Origin: a virus
Direction: 5' to 3' (one strand)
Length of the DNA: 49,501 bases
Virus record (IMG/VR): IMGVR_UViG_3300017773_000014
Span: 1-49,501 of that record
Below the pieces are notes generated by a model that was given only the letters and a program-made list of their open reading frames with translations, searched no databases and was not told the DNA's origin. Position numbers and translations under genes: made by a program. Below, piece by piece: positions 8,991-18,406 of the stretch (positions are counted from its first letter, which is position 1; every line of letters starts with the position of its first letter).

Positions 8991-10709
8991 TTATAATTTC
9001 TTTAATTCAATTAATTTATTAAGTCTTGTAAATATTTCGTCTTGCTTTTCTCTATTTATTCCTACTTGGCTATATACCAATCTTTTAAAGAACTGACTTA
9101 TATTTGTAAGATCTTTATTTTGAAGACCACTTACATCTTTTAAATCTAACCCAGGTGCTGAAACATTAAATTGTCCTTCAATTATCTTTCCTTTTTTATC
9201 TGTTGCATTAGTTATATTAAAACCAATATTTGATAAAACGTCCTTAACATCATTTTTATTAAATCCTTTTTTAAAGGTATCCTCATCAATTGGCCCTTGA
9301 ATATTACCAGGTAATTTATTAGATTCAATATTTTGATCTCTTAAATTTGCTAAATTATCAATAACACCTTCTAAATCTTTTTCAACTAATAATTTAGAAT
9401 CACCAACATCTAAACTTTTTCTAAGTTCTTGAACCTGCTTATTTAAAGTTAATTTAGTTTTTTCATCTTTTAAATCAGTTATTTCATCAGACTCTATTTG
9501 ATCTGTTAAAGATTTATTATAGTTATATGCTGATTTCAACATATAGTCTTCTTTTAAAGCATTTCTTAAAGCATCAAATCTACTAATAGGATTGCCTTCG
9601 TCATCTTTTAATGTAATATCTTTTTCATTATGTTCATTAAACATAATGGTTAAGGTTTCCATAGTGCTTTTACCTTGAAACTTTTTATCTTCTTCGCCAC
9701 CTTGACCAGGAACTTTTTGACTATAAATATCTAATATTTTTTCAGAATCATTTTTATTACTTAAGCCACCATCTAATATATATTGTCCTAATTGGTATAC
9801 GTCATCACCTTCTCCTAATTGTTCTAAATACTTTTCAAATCCATTAGAAAAATGTTCTTTAAATTTTTTATCAACAGTAGGCTTACCGTTTACCATTTTT
9901 AAAGCTTTGTTTTGTTTCCACAAACCTTCAGTATCACCTTTACCTATACTAGATTGCTCATTTGCTGTTTTCAATGCCACAATATCAGCTTCTATATAAT
10001 CAGAAACAGATTCTTTTGGCTTGTATTTTATATTAGCTAATCTTTGTATTTCTGTTAAAGGCACATGTATTTTTTCTGTTTTAGAAGTACCATCATCATC
10101 ATATTGGAAACTACCATCAATTGATATAATGCCATTGTTATCCATGTTGTATTTAATTTTAGCGGAGCCATCTGCTAGCGCAGCACCAAAAGCTATTAAC
10201 TTTGGATCATTAGTATTAGAAAAATTATTTTCATCAACACCTACTAAAAATTTTTCACCAACTCCTCTTATAGTTTCTTCAGCAGTTTTATACAAAGGAA
10301 TTTGTCCTTCTAAAACTGACATTGCTTTAATATAATCAATAGGCCTAATATCACCATTTTCTCTTGCTTGAAAAAGTTCATTAGCTTTTTTTACAAGTTC
10401 TGTTGATACTTCAGCTCTAGCATTTGATATACTATCTAATGTAGTGGGTGTATCTTCAAAATTAAACTTTTCAGTTTGACTATCGTGAAGTTTATAACGC
10501 TGAACTTGACGGTACTCTTCAATTTGTTTAGCATTTTTTTCATCAATTTCAGCTCTTCGAGCCATTTGTAAATTTCGGCCTATTTGTTGGCCCTGTTGCA
10601 TACCTAACTGTATACCCTTTTCAAGAGCATCAATATCTTCGGTGCCACTTGGCCCAAATTTTGTTGTTATTGTTGGATCAAAATATCCTACACGCGTACT
10701 TGTTGCCAT
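8991..10709 (-). CDS. Predicted internal/ejected virion protein
   Basis: A 572-residue, mostly helical, charged protein with no membrane segments. The N-terminus has a Gln/Gly-rich helix (GIQLGMQQGQQIGRNLQ) followed by a basic and acidic coiled stretch. The middle part contains alternating beta-type and charged segments. I do not recognise a family. It lies between the Ala/Gln-rich 429-residue protein and the giant polyvalent protein, spaced by 3 and 10 bases, in the position where podoviruses encode internal core or ejection proteins. That location is the only ground for the role assigned. It could instead be a tail-associated structural protein. Confidence 0.65.
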   Translation of the reverse strand: MATSTRVGYFDPTITTKFGPSGTEDIDALEKGIQLGMQQGQQIGRNLQMARRAEIDEKNAKQIEEYRQVQRYKLHDSQTEKFNFEDTPTTLDSISNARAEVSTELVKKANELFQARENGDIRPIDYIKAMSVLEGQIPLYKTAEETIRGVGEKFLVGVDENNFSNTNDPKLIAFGAALADGSAKIKYNMDNNGIISIDGSFQYDDDGTSKTEKIHVPLTEIQRLANIKYKPKESVSDYIEADIVALKTANEQSSIGKGDTEGLWKQNKALKMVNGKPTVDKKFKEHFSNGFEKYLEQLGEGDDVYQLGQYILDGGLSNKNDSEKILDIYSQKVPGQGGEEDKKFQGKSTMETLTIMFNEHNEKDITLKDDEGNPISRFDALRNALKEDYMLKSAYNYNKSLTDQIESDEITDLKDEKTKLTLNKQVQELRKSLDVGDSKLLVEKDLEGVIDNLANLRDQNIESNKLPGNIQGPIDEDTFKKGFNKNDVKDVLSNIGFNITNATDKKGKIIEGQFNVSAPGLDLKDVSGLQNKDLTNISQFFKRLVYSQVGINREKQDEIFTRLNKLIELKKL

Positions 10710-10719
10710 ATTATTTTAT

Positions 10720-12009
10720 TTATTTAAATCCTAGTCCACTCATAGCACTTGCCGCTCCAGATGCAGCTTGTGATAAGCCGCCTAAAAGCATACTTCGTTG
10801 TGCCGCATCAGCCCTTTTAGCCTGCCCAGCCTCTGCTTGTCTTTGCCCCATCATAGCGGCTAATCTATTAAACTGTCTATCTTGTACTCCCATCGCTCCT
10901 GCAGCTTCTAATTGATTAGCTTTAAATTCTGTTTCTGCACCAAAAGCAGCCGCTTGATTAGCAGCACCCATATTTGCTAATTCTATTCTTTGATTACCAG
11001 CAAATTGATCTCTTGCAAACTGATTTAATGCTCCTTTATTAAATTGTTCCATTCTAGCCTCAGTAGCAAACTCATCTCTTGAAAATTGATTTGCTTGGCC
11101 AGCATTGAATTTTTCTCTTGCAGCATCTGTTCCAAATTGTGTTAAAGCAAACTGGTTAGAAGCCGCGGCATTAAATCTTTCTGCATCATTAGCTGCTTGC
11201 GCATTAAATCGCATAGCTTGGTTATCAGCATTTGCTTTAAATTGTGAAGCTACATTTTTTGCTTGAACATTAAATTGTTGTTGTCCTAAATCAAATTGTG
11301 ATGCTAAATTTTCTTGGCCAAGCTGCTCTCTCTGTAATTGCATTTCACCTTGTGCCCTTCTAACTTCATTTTCTTTAGTTTGTCTGTCTATATCTGCTGC
11401 AATACCAGCTTTAGATTTAGCAGCGGCAGCAGCTAATGCAGTAGCGCCACCAGCACCTGTACCTGCCTGTGCAGCAAGATCTTGTGATGCTGCTAAAGAT
11501 TGATCTGCTTCTTGTGCTGCCATTTCAGCAGCTGCTGTAGAAACTTGTAAATTTTGCATTTCATTTGTTAAACCTGTGTCCGCACCTCTTAATAATTGAT
11601 CTGCATTTGTTTGAGATGCATCATATCCTACTGCAGAATATGTTGAAGCAGTCATAGTGGCTGGGTCTCTCAGTGATGGTAATGCTGCATCTTTAACTGG
11701 ATTTATTGTAGGCATGCCTGCTTGTGCTGCAGCAGCTAAATTTTGAGCTTCAGCTTTAGTAGGCGTATACGTAGTACCTTCCATACCTTCATATGCGTTT
11801 TTAAACTTAAAGTTCATAACCTTAGCTTCAGCTTCTTTTTGAGCCTGCATGGCTCTTCTCATAGCCCTTCTTTTTTTACGTCTACCAAATAAAGAACCAA
11901 TACCTTTTATAATACCGCCAGCAGCACCCGCAACCCCTGCAAGAACTAAAGGCGCTATACCATACGTTAAACCCTCAGGGCCATTAAATAATAAATCTAA
12001 TATTTCCAT
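10720..12009 (-). CDS. Ala/Gln-rich internal virion (ejection-type) protein with N-terminal hydrophobic segment
   Basis: A 429-residue protein. Residues 17-41 are hydrophobic and Gly/Ala-rich (APLVLAGVAGAAGGIIKG), followed at once by a strongly basic patch GRRKKRRAMRR, which together look like a membrane-inserting element. The remainder is Ala, Gln and Asn-rich helix. Residues about 236-340 hold imperfect repeats in which Phe-Asn or Asn-Gln-Phe recurs every 15-18 residues (for example RFNAQAAND, RFNAAASNQF, KFNAGQANQF). This composition resembles T7 gp14 and P22 ejection proteins, which form a conduit through the cell envelope. Function is inferred from composition and position between the tail stabilisation protein and the giant polyvalent protein. 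Confidence 0.72.
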   Translation of the reverse strand: MEILDLLFNGPEGLTYGIAPLVLAGVAGAAGGIIKGIGSLFGRRKKRRAMRRAMQAQKEAEAKVMNFKFKNAYEGMEGTTYTPTKAEAQNLAAAAQAGMPTINPVKDAALPSLRDPATMTASTYSAVGYDASQTNADQLLRGADTGLTNEMQNLQVSTAAAEMAAQEADQSLAASQDLAAQAGTGAGGATALAAAAAKSKAGIAADIDRQTKENEVRRAQGEMQLQREQLGQENLASQFDLGQQQFNVQAKNVASQFKANADNQAMRFNAQAANDAERFNAAASNQFALTQFGTDAAREKFNAGQANQFSRDEFATEARMEQFNKGALNQFARDQFAGNQRIELANMGAANQAAAFGAETEFKANQLEAAGAMGVQDRQFNRLAAMMGQRQAEAGQAKRADAAQRSMLLGGLSQAASGAASAMSGLGFK

Positions 12010-12010
12010 A

Positions 12011-12250
12011 TTAATTACTTGAATTTACAGCTTCAGAATTTATAGCAAATAATTCTGCTTTAGTTGAAGCATTTGTTGACGATAATTTTATTCTGACTTT
12101 CATAAATACACCTTTAACACCAGACACTAATTTTGTAGCATCAGCAACTACAGCACCATTATCTACTTTATATGTTGTTTGTTGTGATACTATTGGTGCG
12201 AAATATTTACCTTCTTTTTCTTGAAACGGAAACGTTATTATTGTACTCAT
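12011..12250 (-). CDS. Small beta-rich protein, unknown
   Basis: A 79-residue protein whose ATG shares one base with the stop of the 1475-residue tail protein gene (TAATG), so its translation is probably coupled. The sequence alternates short polar and hydrophobic stretches, suggesting a beta fold, and has no membrane segment or cysteines. I do not recognise it. Location between tail and internal-virion genes suggests a minor virion component. Confidence 0.65.
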   Translation of the reverse strand: MSTIITFPFQEKEGKYFAPIVSQQTTYKVDNGAVVADATKLVSGVKGVFMKVRIKLSSTNASTKAELFAINSEAVNSSN

Positions 12251-15200
12251 TATGCGCTTTGTGTTATGTTTATTGTGTGTGAACTTACACCTGTAACTCT
12301 TGTATTATACTTTTCAATTACAACAGTACCAGTTCTTGAACTTCCTGTTGTATTTGCAGCAACATTAATTGTAAAAGGATAATTACCACCATATATATTA
12401 ACGTCATCAGGATCAATTATAACAACACCTGAAGTTGTAGGTGTTATAGCAGTACCTTGTGTTGTAGCCGCTGCTAAATATATCCAATTTTGATTAGGTG
12501 TTGCTTTTATAGCTATATTAGCTTTTTCACCAGCTACATCACCTATAACTAAATTAGCATTTGTTGCTGTGTTATTAAATGTATGACTTCCTGCAATAGT
12601 GCCCATAACTGCTGTTACCTCACCTGAACCCGTTATAGTAGCAGTAGCTGTTGTGTTTTCATATATTTTAGGCAATATAATTTGAGCTTGATAATAATCT
12701 TGAGTATATGCAGTTGTAAAACTTGTTATTTCAGTTACAGCTGTATTTTCTACATTATAAGAAACAGCAAAAGAACTTGGTAACATAACTTTTGTTGTGC
12801 CTGTAACATTCATTTTAATAGTAGCAGTACGCTGACTGTCAGCAACATATGGACTTATTGTATAAGCATTACCAACGGATGTTCCCGAAGGTGTAGTTAG
12901 TACACCTGTTGAAGGTGTAGCCCAATTTAAAGTGTACAATGTAGTAGCACTTCCTGAAAAAGTCATATTTTCATTTGTAATACTAGAAGGCATTGTAATT
13001 GGCACATTATAAGTTACTTGGTTTGTTTGTCTCGTATAGGGTAATGATGTTGTAATAATATTTCCGCCCATACCACTATGATTACTACAATAATAATATA
13101 GAGGGCTAGTTGTTGATGCTGTTACAACAATTTGAGTTTGTGCTCCAGAGCTACCTGGTGTACCTGTTGTTGTAACACCAGTTGTATATTCAGAGCCACT
13201 TGCATGTGTACCATTTGATGTAGTACTAAATTTTAATGGATGGCCACTGTTAGAGCTATCACTTTGATCAAATATATAAGTTTTGCCTATAGTAAGTGCA
13301 ATACTGTCCTGTCTTATTCCATCTAGTGTATATTTATTACCTGCACTATAAGCTACAACTTTAACAGGTATTGTTTCTGTACCACTTATAGCCCCTGTAT
13401 TTAAGGAAGTTAATGAACCCGTACCTACTGTAATATTATAAGGATTTATAAAATGTGTATTTGTAGGGGAAACTATTATATTTTGTGATGTAGCACCTGA
13501 TGCCAATTCTACAAGAGTTGGACTAACCGATGCATCTGAAACAGAATCACCTACACTTATACTAAGAAGTGCCGCAGTAAATGCAAGAGAAGCTCCTGTA
13601 CCACCAACAGCTAATTCAATAGTTTGATTTGATACACCAACAGTATAACTTATATTAAATACTAACTTACCATCAACAATATTAGTTGGATTTGTTATAT
13701 TAACAGTTTCGGAACCAGAATAAGTTAAAGTAACATCAGATACTGAATTAAATTTAAAATCAGCATTTTTAGCATCTACAAATACAGCCCATGTAACTGT
13801 TTCTCCTTGTTTAGCTCTTGCTACTCTTTCTCCTGTTATTAAAGTATTAGCTCCTACATTTGTATTAGCTCTTGTAATTTGTAATGAAATATCAAAACAA
13901 TTTGTATTAGTAGGAACTATTCCAATATCTGTTAAATCAGTTCTTAAAAAATCTAATTCCCAACCAGATGTTCCTTCATAGCTTATATTATTAAATGTTT
14001 TTATGGAAGAAGGACTATCATTTAATATAGGCTCTATATAAGAATCAGCAGAAGCAGCACCATAAAAACTATTTCTATTTACGTTTTCAGCATTGTGTTC
14101 ATATAGTTTACCAGAATTAAATGTATAATATTTATTATTTAAAGTTAAACCGTTTTCTTGTTTAAAAGATTTAAAACTAGGCCAACCTTTAGCATTTTCA
14201 TCAAATGATACTGTTAAATAACCATCACTTGCGGTAGCTAAATTTGTATCAGTTTTGCTATCATAACATTCACCTATAATTGTTAAATTATATAATCCAT
14301 GATATTCATCATATGACCCTATAATTTCTTTAGATGTACTTAATGCATCTCTAAAAAAATCACCCATTCCTGAACTAGATATTTCAACAATACCATTTTG
14401 TGATAATCTTAATACAGCTCCTCTATTTTTATCTGTAAAATATTTTGCATAACCATAAGATGCAAAAGATTGAGGATTTTTAGATATACCAAAATCACCA
14501 GCATATGGGGCTATAGTTCCTAAAAACTGTGTATTACTAGTTACAGGTAATGCGCCACCTTCAGCAGAATATATAAAATCTTTATTTATAGGTGATCTAG
14601 ATAATTTATCTTCTTGGAAAATAACTATTTGAGTATCATCTGCATAAAGCTTTTGTATAGATCCGTCTTGTGGATCTAATGATACAGTCAATCCACCTTC
14701 AGCTTCATTAAATTGATTTATATAATTAATATTTGTTCTTGAATTAAATAAACCACTAGAATGTATAAGAGTATTAAATCTTCTTTCTTCAGCAAAATTT
14801 TCTTTCACAACATAAGCTCTAACACCTACATCAAAAGCTTTTTCATTAAACCCGGCTCTTAATCTATTGACTTCTATATGTGTGCCGGACGTAAAATTTA
14901 ATAAATAGCAGTTAAAAAATCTTACATCAATAGTAGCACCTGCATCAGATAAAACAGATATTAAACCACCCGTAGAAGTTTCAAAGAAAATATCTAAATC
15001 AGATTCTACTGGTTCTGTTTCATAAACTGAAACACCTGAAGATATAGAGGTGCCACCGTCAGTTACAGTTGGAACATTAGCAGTGCCTGCTGGATTATTA
15101 ATTGATTGTACTTTTGTTAAACTAGAAGTAGTTTGATTAGCACCATTTAAAATTTTAGGATATACAGAAACATCACAAGGAGATATTGTATTACTCGTAC

Positions 15201-16677
15201 TTGGTGGTATTACAGCGGTTTGATCTCTAGGTATTTTATTTATACTATCTCCTAATCTTGCAATAACATTTGCACCCGTAAGAACAGAAATCCAATTATA
15301 ATATTCTTGTTCTCTTTGTTTTACAACTATTTTATATGAATAAGCCCAATCAAGAGCTTTTAATGTTGCTATAGCAGCTGATGAAAAAGAAACTCTTAAT
15401 GCATTAAAAACACTAGTACTATTTACAGCTCCAGAAGCTGCATCTATAAACACTGTATCATTTCCTGTAGAAGATAATATTACAGGAGATTGTCTACCAA
15501 ATTTATCTGCTAATACAATGCCAACTTGATAAGTACGTCTAGATTTTACAGACATAGCTGTATCTAATGTAGCATACCTAGCAGAAGTTTCTCCTGTTCT
15601 TGAAACACTAAATGAAATATCTGGTATATCAAAATTTTGTAAAAAATTACCATATATGAGCCTACCTCCACCTAGTTCTTGGGATTTAGCTTTTTTAGGC
15701 ACTGCATCTGATACTCTTGTTAATTGATCTCCTGGTAATGTTTTAAAAGGATCTTGTGACTTATAGAAAAAATTTACTGAAGATTCTGTAGTAACTGTTT
15801 TTTCTTCAACAACGTATAAAGTTGATGATCCTGTTTCTTTATATATTAATTCTACACCCGTTATATCGTAACCTGTTGGTACTGATACTGCTAATTGCAC
15901 AGATTTTACAGCATTTACAAATGTTTCAATTTCTCCAAAATCAGATATATTACTAGTATTAATAGTATCTGTATTACCTAATCTTGAAAAACATATAGGT
16001 GTAAAAGGAGCTAATACACTATATTCTCCATCATCAAATTGATAACGATATGAAAATCTTACAAGTTTGTTTTCTAAAAAATTAGATGTAATTACTGTAC
16101 CAGTTTCATCTGTATTAGAAAGTGCTAATATATTAGCAGCTTCATAAGGTGCAAATTTAGCAACAGATATAATATTATCTATATTTGAAGCTAAATTATA
16201 ATGTCCCGGTTCGTTTCTTGCTGTATCTACATTTATTTTTCTAGGAGGATTTCTATCGTCTGTAAAAAATAATAATGTATCTACAAGATTAACACCTGTA
16301 ATTGGAAATTCAGTATGAAAATTTAAAGAATTAGCATTAACTAAAACAATAGATTTATTAGCTTTTTGATCGTATTCAATTATTTGATGTTGTTTTGAAC
16401 TACTATTTGAATGATCATAACTATTGTTATTAGTAATAAAGTAATATATTTTTTCATTACCATTATCACGCAAACTTCCAATTGTTTTAGCATTACTTAT
16501 ACCGGTAGTTACTACTTCTTTATTACCTAAAATATTTTCAACTGCACCCATATCAGAACCTTCTGATTTACTTACGTTGATATTTAAAGCCTCACGGTAT
16601 TCACCAGGTTGAACGAGTCTATCGTCTTTGTCTCGATTCATTCGGCTTGCATTGAATAGCCTTTTAATTTCTGGCAT
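12250..16677 (-). CDS. Tail stabilisation / nozzle-type protein with cupredoxin-like and BACON-like C-terminal domains
   Basis: A 1475-residue tail protein. The N-terminus has the pattern GEYREALNINVSKSEGS, close to the start of podoviral tail hub proteins (T7 gp12 / P22 gp10 type, called stabilisation protein in crAss-like phages), and the first ~850 residues look like a beta-propeller rich in Tyr, Asn and Asp. From about 900 it becomes Thr/Ser-rich Ig-like beta modules. Residues about 1130-1210 form a cupredoxin-like unit with His1146 in GHPLKFS and Cys1197, His1200, Met1203 in YYYCSNHSGMGG, a full type-1 copper ligand set. The last ~40 residues (GSSRTGTVVIEKY ... HTINITQSA) match the terminal strands of BACON carbohydrate-binding domains. 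It follows the two tail-ring genes, as in crAss-like phages. Confidence 0.82.
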   Translation of the reverse strand: MPEIKRLFNASRMNRDKDDRLVQPGEYREALNINVSKSEGSDMGAVENILGNKEVVTTGISNAKTIGSLRDNGNEKIYYFITNNNSYDHSNSSSKQHQIIEYDQKANKSIVLVNANSLNFHTEFPITGVNLVDTLLFFTDDRNPPRKINVDTARNEPGHYNLASNIDNIISVAKFAPYEAANILALSNTDETGTVITSNFLENKLVRFSYRYQFDDGEYSVLAPFTPICFSRLGNTDTINTSNISDFGEIETFVNAVKSVQLAVSVPTGYDITGVELIYKETGSSTLYVVEEKTVTTESSVNFFYKSQDPFKTLPGDQLTRVSDAVPKKAKSQELGGGRLIYGNFLQNFDIPDISFSVSRTGETSARYATLDTAMSVKSRRTYQVGIVLADKFGRQSPVILSSTGNDTVFIDAASGAVNSTSVFNALRVSFSSAAIATLKALDWAYSYKIVVKQREQEYYNWISVLTGANVIARLGDSINKIPRDQTAVIPPSTSNTISPCDVSVYPKILNGANQTTSSLTKVQSINNPAGTANVPTVTDGGTSISSGVSVYETEPVESDLDIFFETSTGGLISVLSDAGATIDVRFFNCYLLNFTSGTHIEVNRLRAGFNEKAFDVGVRAYVVKENFAEERRFNTLIHSSGLFNSRTNINYINQFNEAEGGLTVSLDPQDGSIQKLYADDTQIVIFQEDKLSRSPINKDFIYSAEGGALPVTSNTQFLGTIAPYAGDFGISKNPQSFASYGYAKYFTDKNRGAVLRLSQNGIVEISSSGMGDFFRDALSTSKEIIGSYDEYHGLYNLTIIGECYDSKTDTNLATASDGYLTVSFDENAKGWPSFKSFKQENGLTLNNKYYTFNSGKLYEHNAENVNRNSFYGAASADSYIEPILNDSPSSIKTFNNISYEGTSGWELDFLRTDLTDIGIVPTNTNCFDISLQITRANTNVGANTLITGERVARAKQGETVTWAVFVDAKNADFKFNSVSDVTLTYSGSETVNITNPTNIVDGKLVFNISYTVGVSNQTIELAVGGTGASLAFTAALLSISVGDSVSDASVSPTLVELASGATSQNIIVSPTNTHFINPYNITVGTGSLTSLNTGAISGTETIPVKVVAYSAGNKYTLDGIRQDSIALTIGKTYIFDQSDSSNSGHPLKFSTTSNGTHASGSEYTTGVTTTGTPGSSGAQTQIVVTASTTSPLYYYCSNHSGMGGNIITTSLPYTRQTNQVTYNVPITMPSSITNENMTFSGSATTLYTLNWATPSTGVLTTPSGTSVGNAYTISPYVADSQRTATIKMNVTGTTKVMLPSSFAVSYNVENTAVTEITSFTTAYTQDYYQAQIILPKIYENTTATATITGSGEVTAVMGTIAGSHTFNNTATNANLVIGDVAGEKANIAIKATPNQNWIYLAAATTQGTAITPTTSGVVIIDPDDVNIYGGNYPFTINVAANTTGSSRTGTVVIEKYNTRVTGVSSHTINITQSA

Positions 16678-16680
16678 ATT

Positions 16681-17604
16681 TTAATGTTTAATCCACTTAG
16701 ATTTACCTCTTAGTACTTGTGCAAATTCTTTAATCTTCATGTTAGAAAGTCTAATTTTTGCATTTCTCATTTTAGCAGCTGCTTCTTTTTTATATAAAGC
16801 AACCCCTCCTGCAGCACTTGGTCTTAACTTAGTTATATTATAAAGTATTGTAGAATATACAGCATCTTCAGCTAGTTTAGGCACAAGAACATTATTAAAA
16901 TCTCCGTTATCACCTAATCCATCAGATATATATCTTAATACTATTAAATCACCTAAAGAAAAATAAGAATCAAAATATATTTTACCAGCTTCTAAATCAA
17001 GAACATAAGTACCATTTGTATTAACCCTTTCAGGTTCTAACCCATAACGTCTGCCATATCCAGTTAAATCGGAATCTTCATAGTATCCATCATAGTAATT
17101 TTCATTATCTTTTTGTGGTAATCCTTCAGTACCTTTTTGAAATCTACTTATAGTATCTGAAGTTTCTTTAAAAATTACGTTACCTTCTGAATCATATAAA
17201 TATTTATAATCTTGATCTTGTGCTATTGATTTTGTTGCTTTTGTTAATTTATTATTTTGTATAGGTTTCAATGCCCCATTACTATCGACACAAGAAAGGT
17301 CTACATAATTAACGTAATCAGATGGTAAAGAAATTTGTAACGTACTATTTAGTTCAATTTCAATACTTTTTTCTGAATGGAATATATCATAGCTAAATTC
17401 CTGAACAGCTCTTTGTGCCCAAAAAGCAACATCATATCTTGGAATTTTAGGCAAAATTTTACCATCACCGGTATATCCTACTATAAAATTATTTATTATA
17501 TCATTCAAATTTATTCTGCTGTAATAACCGGGTATAGCCAGTCCTGTACCGCCATCTAAAGCGGAATAATTATCTACGTCTAAAGGTTTTCTTGATATTG
17601 CCAT
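16681..17604 (-). CDS. Tail tubular / head-tail connector ring protein
   Basis: A 307-residue protein with a helical core and beta insertion, as in T7 gp11 and P22 gp4 connector proteins. Features seen: an early helix FWAQRAVQEFSYDIFHSEK, then a beta segment ISLPSDYVNYVDLSCVD typical of this group, a Tyr-rich loop (NENYYDGYYEDSD, YGRRYG), a strand pair GKIYFDSYFSLGDLIVLRYI, and C-terminal helices with basic residues. Its ATG overlaps the stop of the preceding ring gene by one base (TAATG at 17604). Position between the upstream ring protein and the large stabilisation protein supports a role in the neck. I am confident of the structural class, less of the exact ring. Confidence 0.75.
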   Translation of the reverse strand: MAISRKPLDVDNYSALDGGTGLAIPGYYSRINLNDIINNFIVGYTGDGKILPKIPRYDVAFWAQRAVQEFSYDIFHSEKSIEIELNSTLQISLPSDYVNYVDLSCVDSNGALKPIQNNKLTKATKSIAQDQDYKYLYDSEGNVIFKETSDTISRFQKGTEGLPQKDNENYYDGYYEDSDLTGYGRRYGLEPERVNTNGTYVLDLEAGKIYFDSYFSLGDLIVLRYISDGLGDNGDFNNVLVPKLAEDAVYSTILYNITKLRPSAAGGVALYKKEAAAKMRNAKIRLSNMKIKEFAQVLRGKSKWIKH

Positions 17605-18350
17605 TATTGTTCAGTTGCTTGAAGTTGTTGATCTTTACCTTGTCCGAAACCAGCTATGTCGGCTTGTTTAATTACAACACCTGCATAAGAAAGTATTTTT
17701 AAAATTAAATTATTTTCTTCTGAAGCATGTAATTGAAAATCATAAGATTTTGCAATAGCATCATAACTATCTGTTGCTGGGTCAAAAGCAGTACTATCAT
17801 AAATAGGTTCATTAGGTATTCCTGCCGCAATTTGAGAACTTGTAGGCATTGCATAACCCCATTTAGGTTTAAATGGCTTTTTAAGATAGTCTATACTAAC
17901 ACCTGAAGTTATTGATGAAGGATGTACTTTTATACCTCCTTGTACTAAAGAATATACAGGTTGTGTTTTTACAGGATAAGTTAATGGAGAAGAATTTATA
18001 AATTTTAAATCTTCATGAGAAACTAAATCAGCCATTATATTATCTACAGATACTATGCCTAATTTATAAAAATCTGTTGGAAAAGTAAAAATACTATTAG
18101 TTTGGCTTAATGTAGAGTTACCATAAAATATATTAATTTTTTCAGAATTAGTTAATATAGGATCTGAAAAATCAGTTTTAATTTCTATTGTAGCCTCATA
18201 TGCTACTTGCTTATTAAAATAACTTTCAAATATTTCATTTTGGGCAAGAGCAGATAACCTATTAAATTCTTCTGGTGTTATATATCCTCTGTTATCTTTA
18301 TTTATTATAACAAGAACTGTTTTATATACGTCATTTATGTTTACAGCCAT
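17604..18350 (-). CDS. Head-tail ring / adaptor structural protein
   Basis: A 248-residue protein. The N-terminal helix VYKTVLVIINKDNRGYITPE followed by FNRLSALAQNEIFESYF is a pattern I associate with structural proteins of crAss-like and marine phages encoded just after the capsid gene. The middle is beta-rich with a PVYSLVQGGIKVHPSSI segment. The C-terminal helix EENNLILKILSYAGVVIKQADI may make ring contacts. It lies two genes downstream of the major capsid gene and shares its stop with the ATG of the tail tubular gene. The leader is A-rich without Shine-Dalgarno. Function is inferred from resemblance and order. Confidence 0.68.
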   Translation of the reverse strand: MAVNINDVYKTVLVIINKDNRGYITPEEFNRLSALAQNEIFESYFNKQVAYEATIEIKTDFSDPILTNSEKINIFYGNSTLSQTNSIFTFPTDFYKLGIVSVDNIMADLVSHEDLKFINSSPLTYPVKTQPVYSLVQGGIKVHPSSITSGVSIDYLKKPFKPKWGYAMPTSSQIAAGIPNEPIYDSTAFDPATDSYDAIAKSYDFQLHASEENNLILKILSYAGVVIKQADIAGFGQGKDQQLQATEQ

Positions 18351-18370
18351 TTGTATTTGTTTAATTAGTT

Positions 18371-18399
18371 GATATAGGGTTAATTTCTTACCCTATATC
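18371..18399. other. Perfect 10-bp inverted repeat in the gap between two virion genes
   Basis: GATATAGGGT (18371-18380) and ACCCTATATC (18390-18399) are exact complements with a 9-base loop. It lies in the 56-base gap between the 257-residue gene (ends 18407) and the ring protein gene (starts 18350). There is no clear T run on the - strand side, so it may be an mRNA processing or stability element, or a weak terminator. Confidence 0.6.
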
Positions 18400-18406
18400 A
18401 TTTGTA

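Noticed and set aside
18371-18399. Inverted repeat as a rho-independent terminator
   Set aside because: The stem is perfect but no T run follows on the - strand; kept as an unclassified hairpin.
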